Below are positions 14,018 to 17,682 of a stretch of DNA of 17,682 nt, piece after piece (the first letter of the stretch is position 1; every line of letters begins with the position of its first letter). This stretch comes from Bacteroidales bacterium UBA5266 (GTDB taxonomy: Bacteria > Bacteroidota > Bacteroidia > Bacteroidales > WCHB1-69). The translations under genes were made by a program, and so were the position numbers. The stretch is taken from positions 1-17,682 of the forward strand of contig DHTG01000020.1 in assembly GCA_002411545.1 (NCBI GenBank), read 5' to 3'. The notes beneath the pieces were generated by a model. The model searched no databases. It was not told the DNA's origin and saw only the letters and a list, made by a program, of their open reading frames with translations.

Positions 14018-15799
14018 ATGGAAATTACCAGATCATTTGATCTCTTAGAACGTTTAAAACAAACATATGCATTCAAAACAGACATACTATCCCACAAACG
14101 AAACGGAGCTTGGGTGAAATTCAGTGTTGATGATTATTATGAAATATCCCATTTATTGAGTTATGGTTTTTTAGCTTTGGGTTTACAGCCTAACGACAAA
14201 GTTATTACTATAACGAATAACCGTCCGGAATGGAATTTTATTGATATGGCTCTTGCCATGGCGCAATTGATACATGTGCCGGTTTATCCTACTTTGAGTA
14301 AGGACGATTATACACATATTATTAAACATAGTGATGCGAAACTAGTTATTATAGGTAACGAAGTTATTTTTAAAAATGTTATTCCTGTCGTTGAAGCTTT
14401 TGAAGATAAACCTATTGTATATACTATCAATCCCATTGAAAATCAAAAAAACTTAGAAGAAATTAAGTTATTGGGAATAAGCACAAAAGAAATCTATGGT
14501 CCGCTTATCGAAGAAAATAAAAAGAAGATAAAGCCCGAGGATCTTTGTACGATAATCTATACTTCGGGTACTACCGGACTTCCGAAAGGAGTTATGTTAT
14601 CGCATCGTGCCATTACTTATAATGCCGTGGCTCATGCAGTCATGCAGATAGTGGATCATACGCACCGTATGTTGAGCTTCTTACCGCTATGTCATATTTA
14701 TGAACGAAGTATGAACTACGATTTTCAATACCTCGGCACCAGTATTTATTACGCAGAAAGTTTAAATACCATTGCTGCCGATTTAAAAGATGGAAAAGTA
14801 CACGGTTTCTGCTCCGTACCACGCGTATTGGAACTGATGTTCGAAAAACTCCGTGCTGCCGGAAAAGACTTAAAAGGTATAAAGAAACGCATTTACTTTT
14901 GGGCGTTTCATATGGCTCAAAAATTCGACTATAAAAATACCTCTCCGCTTTATGCATTAAAATATAAAATTGCCGACAAATTAGTGTATTCCAAATGGAG
15001 GGCTAACTTAGGTGGAAACGAAATGCTTATCGTATCGGGAGGTTCTTCAATACAGGCAAAAATCGTTCGCTTGTTTACCGCTGCGAAAATGAAAGTAATC
15101 GAAGGCTACGGTCTTACCGAAACATCGCCCGTGATTGCCGTTAACCGTCCGAAGGAGAAACTGGTAACTATCGGTACTGTAGGAAAACTTATTGATGGCA
15201 TTGAGGTAAAATTAGCCGACGACGGAGAAATTCTTACCAAAGGCGTTTGCTTAATGATGGGTTATTACAAAGACCCCGAATACACAAAACAAGTCATCGA
15301 TGAAGATGGTTGGTTTCATACCGGCGACATAGGAGAGTTTACCGAAGATGGTTTTTTGCGTATTACCGATCGTAAAAAAGATATTTTTAAACTAAGTGCC
15401 GGTAAATACATTGCCCCTCAGTTATTGGAAAATAAATTCAAAGAATCACCTTTTATTGAAAATATAATGATTATAGGTGAAAATGAGAAATTTGTTTCTG
15501 CTATTATTTCTCCTAATTTTCAGTACCTTCATTTTTGGGCAAGTAAACATAAGATTAGTTATAGAAATAATATAGAATTAATAGAAATAGAAGCCACCAT
15601 CGCTCGTATTAAGAGGGAAGTCGATGCTGTGAATGCTAAATTAGCACCCCACGAACAAGTGAAACGTTTTCGCATTGTTCCCGAAGAATGGACTGCTCCC
15701 GGTGGAGAATTATCTCCTACTTTAAAGCTGAAACGTAATGTGCTTACCAAAAAATATGAAACTGTAATTAAAGAAATTTTTGGTGCGCATAATACTTAG
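14018..15799 (+). CDS. Long-chain fatty acid--CoA ligase, second tandem copy
   Basis: This 593-residue paralogue of the preceding gene is colinear with it from MEITRSFDLL to the end of the adenylation C-domain. Motifs are YTSGTTGLPKGVML (181-194), YGLTETSP, GWFHTGDIG, DRKKDIFKLSAGKYIAPQ and LSPTLKLKRNVLTKKY. It stops soon after the C-domain (KEIFGAHNT) and lacks the polar tail of the first copy. Both copies keep a full set of catalytic motifs, so both should be active. They differ over short variable stretches (for example 130-170 and 290-320), which fits different substrates. The 12-base gap shows co-transcription; the pair probably arose by tandem duplication. Confidence 0.95.
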   Translation: MEITRSFDLLERLKQTYAFKTDILSHKRNGAWVKFSVDDYYEISHLLSYGFLALGLQPNDKVITITNNRPEWNFIDMALAMAQLIHVPVYPTLSKDDYTHIIKHSDAKLVIIGNEVIFKNVIPVVEAFEDKPIVYTINPIENQKNLEEIKLLGISTKEIYGPLIEENKKKIKPEDLCTIIYTSGTTGLPKGVMLSHRAITYNAVAHAVMQIVDHTHRMLSFLPLCHIYERSMNYDFQYLGTSIYYAESLNTIAADLKDGKVHGFCSVPRVLELMFEKLRAAGKDLKGIKKRIYFWAFHMAQKFDYKNTSPLYALKYKIADKLVYSKWRANLGGNEMLIVSGGSSIQAKIVRLFTAAKMKVIEGYGLTETSPVIAVNRPKEKLVTIGTVGKLIDGIEVKLADDGEILTKGVCLMMGYYKDPEYTKQVIDEDGWFHTGDIGEFTEDGFLRITDRKKDIFKLSAGKYIAPQLLENKFKESPFIENIMIIGENEKFVSAIISPNFQYLHFWASKHKISYRNNIELIEIEATIARIKREVDAVNAKLAPHEQVKRFRIVPEEWTAPGGELSPTLKLKRNVLTKKYETVIKEIFGAHNT

Positions 15800-15835
15800 A
15801 GAGAATCTTATAGTATATTATAAAGAAAAATAAGG

Positions 15836-15870
15836 ATTGATCTGACAGTCACAGCTTTTCGGAGATCAAT
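15836..15870. repeat. Inverted repeat between converging genes
   Basis: ATTGATCT (15836-15843) pairs with AGATCAAT (15863-15870) over a 19-base loop. It lies 37 bases after the second synthetase stop and overlaps the last codon of the small lipoprotein gene on the other strand. No T-run follows on either strand, so it is at best a weak shared terminator or 3'-end stabiliser. Confidence 0.35.
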
Positions 15871-16069
15871 AGGCTTCGCTTTTGTATAGATTATTGATGG
15901 TAAATTCTAATGTGTTGTTTCTCATATTGTAAAAATGCAAGACCGTTCCATTTGTATACGAAAAATAATTTTGTGCCAATTCATCAGGAAATGCTGGAAA
16001 ATCCAACATCCTTTGACAAGCATGAGACATAATACTTAATAATATTATTAAACTGATTTTTGTTTTCAT
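15866..16069 (-). CDS. Small putative lipoprotein, 67 residues
   Basis: I chose ATG 16069 (MKTKISLIILLSIMSHAC) because it overlaps the stop of the upstream gene as ATGA, the classic sign of translational coupling, and because it begins a clean signal sequence. A possible lipobox, SHAC, puts the lipidated cysteine at residue 18; the position -2 His is atypical, so lipidation is likely but not certain. The 49-residue mature part (QRMLDFPAFPDELAQ, then a Y- and N-rich end) matches nothing I recognise. The coupling suggests that it works with the barrel-like protein upstream. Confidence 0.6.
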   Translation of the reverse strand: MKTKISLIILLSIMSHACQRMLDFPAFPDELAQNYFSYTNGTVLHFYNMRNNTLEFTINNLYKSEAY

Positions 16070-16725
16070 TGTATTTGATATTTTATTGACCAAACTACTA
16101 TTGGAAAAACATTTGTATTTCTGCATGTTTCCATAAAACCCATTCCTGGAATATAATTTTGGTAGCCGTATAAATCCTTAACGGTTTTATCTGGTGTATA
16201 TGAGATGTTAATCGCAATATCTGTACAAAGTTTTTTGTATATACGGATATGATAACCGGCGACTCCGGTAAATCCAAATATAAACTTGTGGTGTTTTAAT
16301 CGTTTCGTTTTGTCGGCCTCTTCATATATCCAAGAACTGCATAAATAAGCCGAAAAAAAGAAATAATGCTTTTTATCAAACGATTTTCTGATATTATATT
16401 TCATCCCCCCCTTTAAGAATGCACCCGTTTGTTGTATCATAGTAAATCCATCGTTTCCACAATCGAAATGAGGAGTTAATAACCATCCTATATAGTCCAT
16501 CGATTTCGAATAATTAAAGGTAAATCCAGTATTAACTAAGAAGTCGTAGTGTGGATTATTGGAGAATGCATAAGTAATATCAATGGTAGTAGCGGGTAGT
16601 TGTAACAAATTAAGTCCTATTGCGTGATGCATTATCTTCTCTTCTTGACCAAGTCCTTTTTTTGGAATTAAAAACAGGATTGTGCATATAATAAAGATTA
16701 TGTTTAATTTAATAATTGCTTTCAT
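16066..16725 (-). CDS. Exported protein, likely small outer-membrane beta-barrel
   Basis: The 219-residue protein begins with a signal peptide (MKAIIKLNIIFIICTILFL, likely cleavage at LGQ-EEK, about residue 26). The mature part shows alternating aromatic and polar residues and paired strand-like stretches: IGLNLLQLPATTIDITYAF, YDFLVNTGFTFNYS, GAFLKGGMKYNIRKSF, KHYFFFSAYLCSSWIY, HHKFIFGFTGVAGYHIRIY, CTDIAINISYTP, ending in FPIVVWSIKYQIQ. This pattern and the aromatic-rich end suggest an outer-membrane barrel of about 8-10 strands. I do not recognise the exact family. It starts 4 bases after the stop of the broken T9SS gene, so it was part of that gene's operon, and it overlaps the next gene by ATGA. 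Whether it still has a promoter after the upstream disruption is unclear; no -7 box was found just upstream. Confidence 0.7.
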   Translation of the reverse strand: MKAIIKLNIIFIICTILFLIPKKGLGQEEKIMHHAIGLNLLQLPATTIDITYAFSNNPHYDFLVNTGFTFNYSKSMDYIGWLLTPHFDCGNDGFTMIQQTGAFLKGGMKYNIRKSFDKKHYFFFSAYLCSSWIYEEADKTKRLKHHKFIFGFTGVAGYHIRIYKKLCTDIAINISYTPDKTVKDLYGYQNYIPGMGFMETCRNTNVFPIVVWSIKYQIQ

Positions 16726-16729
16726 AGCA

Positions 16730-17040
16730 TTATTTTTTAATTAGTTTATAGGTGTATTTTTTTGCAGAGGAAGTAAACACTAATACATATATTCCCGTGC
16801 TCAATTCGGAAATAGAAAAATTAAAATAATGATTTCCGGCGGCCTGATTGTTTTCATTTGCTGCGGAGTTTTTCTTTGACATACTTTTCAATTACTTTAA
16901 ATTCTATCGTATAATCTTCCGGAATTTTGGGAACCAATACCCAATTCCAGCTTGTATTATTTTTCTCACATCCTCCACATTGATGTACGGTTATGGTATA
17001 TACTATTTTCTTGTGCTTTATATCTTTGGAAACATATCGC
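16730..17040 (-). pseudogene. C-terminal remnant of a T9SS-secreted protein
   Basis: The last 35 codons (to stop TAA 16730-16732) read HYFNFSISELSTGIYVLVF and then a K/Y-rich end finishing YKLIKK, typical of the end of a type A T9SS C-terminal sorting domain, which directs proteins to the cell surface. Upstream, in another frame, a protein-like sequence runs from the IS junction near 17040 (RYVSKDIKHKKIVYTITV, then HQCGGCEKNNTSWNW and VPKIPEDYTIEFKVIEK) to a stop at 16854-16856. The two frames overlap at about 16857-16891, so a frameshift probably separates body and sorting domain. The 5' part is missing: beyond about 17040 the sequence is IstB on the other strand. There is no signal peptide or start. 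Loss of function is inferred; a sequencing frameshift cannot be excluded, but the IS truncation stands. Confidence 0.65.
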
Positions 17041-17342
17041 TCAAAGACGACGGAACTTACATCAAACTAATGAACAATATCGCAAAAACAGATCTTTTTA
17101 TTCTGGATGACTTCGGACTTCACCCTTTAGATACCATAACTCGACTAGCTCTTTTACAAATACTAGAAGATCGTTACGGACTTAAATCAACTATTATCGT
17201 ATCTCAACTTCCTACAGCAAATTGGCATGATTATATAGCTGAACCAACACTTGCCGATGCTATTTTAGATAGACTTTTTGCTAATGCACATCGATTCGAT
17301 TTAAAAGGGGATTCTTTAAGAGTAAAATCAAATAAAAAATAA
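17040..17342 (+). pseudogene. istB: istB fragment: IS21-family transposition helper ATPase, 5' half missing
   Basis: About 100 residues, from LKDDGTY to the natural stop at 17340-17342, match the C-terminal half of IstB, the AAA+ helper ATPase of IS21 elements. Walker B LFILDDFGLHPLD, RLALLQILEDRYG, STIIVSQLPTANWHDYI and the end TLADAILDRLFANAHRFDLKGDSLR are all typical. The N-terminal half with Walker A is absent. Sequence upstream of about 17040 is antisense to the T9SS remnant, so the open frame to the left of the junction (back to 16848) is not istB. With no Walker A and no istA it cannot act. Confidence 0.9.
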
Positions 17343-17344
17343 TG

Positions 17345-17352
17345 TAATTTTG
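17345..17352 (+). promoter_or_regulatory. Possible outward-facing -7 box at the IS right end
   Basis: TAATTTTG matches TAnnTTTG, directly after the istB stop and followed by CACC. It points out of the element to the right. No TTG at -33 and no clear gene follows in the window, so activity is uncertain. Confidence 0.3.
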
Positions 17353-17413
17353 CACCGTTTTCTATATGTTCTTTGACACCGATGGCTCTCTTTTTTTTTC
17401 ACCGATAAGGGGT

Positions 17414-17457
17414 GGGGTGAATTTACTCCGGAATCGGGGGGTCAATTTAACCGGAAT
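17414..17457 (+). repeat. IS21 terminal direct repeats
   Basis: Repeat 1 is GGGGTGAATTTACTCCGGAA plus T (17414-17434) and repeat 2 is GGGGTCAATTTAACCGGAAT (17438-17457). They differ by two or three bases and one indel, at 24-base spacing. Confidence 0.75.
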
Positions 17458-17462
17458 ATTCA

Positions 17463-17682
17463 GTTCCGCAACGTTTTAGAGTCCTTGCGCAACAATCGAG
17501 AGGAGTTAAAAATCATTTTGAGCGGGTGTGTTTTAAAATCTATATTATTGCAAAAAAGCCGAAAAGATAGTGCTTCCCGGCTTTCATAAAATGGAACAAT
17601 TTTTGATGTAAAATGTTAAAAATAAATACTAAACTTATATTAGCATTCTGTATGCTATAAATACTTTTATATTATAAGCGTT
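17463..17682. other. Region right of the IS remnant without a supported gene
   Basis: A short plus-strand open stretch runs out of the IS end (FRNVLESLRNNREELKIIL, then about 20 more residues to a stop near 17588). It looks protein-like but has no start codon or known match, so it may be a gene fragment or chance. The rest is AT-rich and holds only the terminator at 17552-17584. Confidence 0.4.
17552..17584 (-). terminator. Intrinsic terminator on the minus strand
   Basis: On the minus strand AAAGCCG (17584-17578) pairs with CGGCTTT (17561-17555), extended inward by GGAAG and CTTTT through G-U pairs, giving a 12-pair stem and a six-base loop. The run TTTTTT, then G, follows. It should stop a minus-strand gene entering from beyond the right edge; a stop codon at 17635-17637 in one minus frame could be the end of such a gene. 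Confidence 0.6.

Larger units (their letters stand above)
17040..17462 (+). mobile_element. Truncated IS21-family insertion sequence, right end only
   Basis: The istB fragment is followed by a right-end region holding two imperfect direct repeats, 17414-17434 and 17438-17457, sharing GGGGT-AATTTA and CCGGAAT. Repeats of this kind near both tips are transposase binding sites in IS21 elements. The tip is probably ...ATATTCA, ending at about 17462, in keeping with the usual CA-3' end. istA, the 5' half of istB and the left end are missing, so the element is immobile by itself. The left boundary at about 17040 is a deletion or rearrangement junction. Confidence 0.8.

Noticed and set aside
14640..14957. 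Minus-strand open frame of 105 codons inside the second acyl-CoA synthetase
   Set aside because: It lies fully within a strongly conserved enzyme gene on the other strand and shows no protein-like features.
16848..17039. Plus-strand open frame joined to istB with a hydrophobic N-terminus
   Set aside because: It is antisense to the T9SS-protein remnant and has no IstB similarity; only the part from about 17040 is istB.
17463..17588. Gene fragment reading FRNVLESLRNNREELKIIL
   Set aside because: About 42 codons without a start codon or recognised family; kept only as a note.

Overview
The window is AT-rich bacterial chromosome, most likely from the phylum Bacteroidota. Three things point there. 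Bacteroidota-type -7 boxes (TAnnTTTG) precede most genes. The block bamD / rpoZ (omega) / coaBC / DUF4835 / recN has an order I know from this phylum. There is also a type IX secretion system (T9SS) sorting-domain remnant and a DUF4835 (PorD-type) protein. I cannot name the genus.

Left third (1-5963, all minus strand): a compact operon is read right to left from a promoter at 5956-5963. It holds bamD (outer-membrane assembly), the RNA polymerase omega subunit, coaBC (coenzyme A synthesis), a DUF4835 protein and recN (double-strand break repair), with gaps of only 10-30 bases. Beyond recN lies a partial secreted protein of unknown function, apparently with its own promoter, which runs off the left edge.

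Middle (6172-8105, plus strand): a YjdI-type 4Fe-4S mono-cluster protein, a putative surface lipoprotein with a structured leader, a small DEDDh exonuclease and a YjdJ-type small acetyltransferase. YjdI and YjdJ genes are usually neighbours elsewhere; here two unrelated genes lie between them. The lipoprotein and the exonuclease have their own -7 boxes. An ABC-F ATPase on the minus strand converges on this group.

The roughly 600-base divergent region between the ABC-F gene and metK holds the most striking non-coding signal: two copies of an 18-bp GC-rich perfect palindrome, arranged as arms of a larger inverted repeat. A 14-bp palindrome also sits inside the ABC-F promoter spacer. metK follows and ends in an intrinsic terminator that overlaps its last codons. 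Next come two tandem paralogous long-chain acyl-CoA synthetases.

Right end (15836-17682): a minus-strand pair encodes an outer-membrane-barrel-like protein and a 67-residue putative lipoprotein, overlapping by ATGA. Directly upstream is the broken C-terminal end of a T9SS-secreted protein, joined to a truncated IS21-family element (the 3' half of istB plus its right end). The last 220 bases hold a minus-strand intrinsic terminator and no gene I can support.
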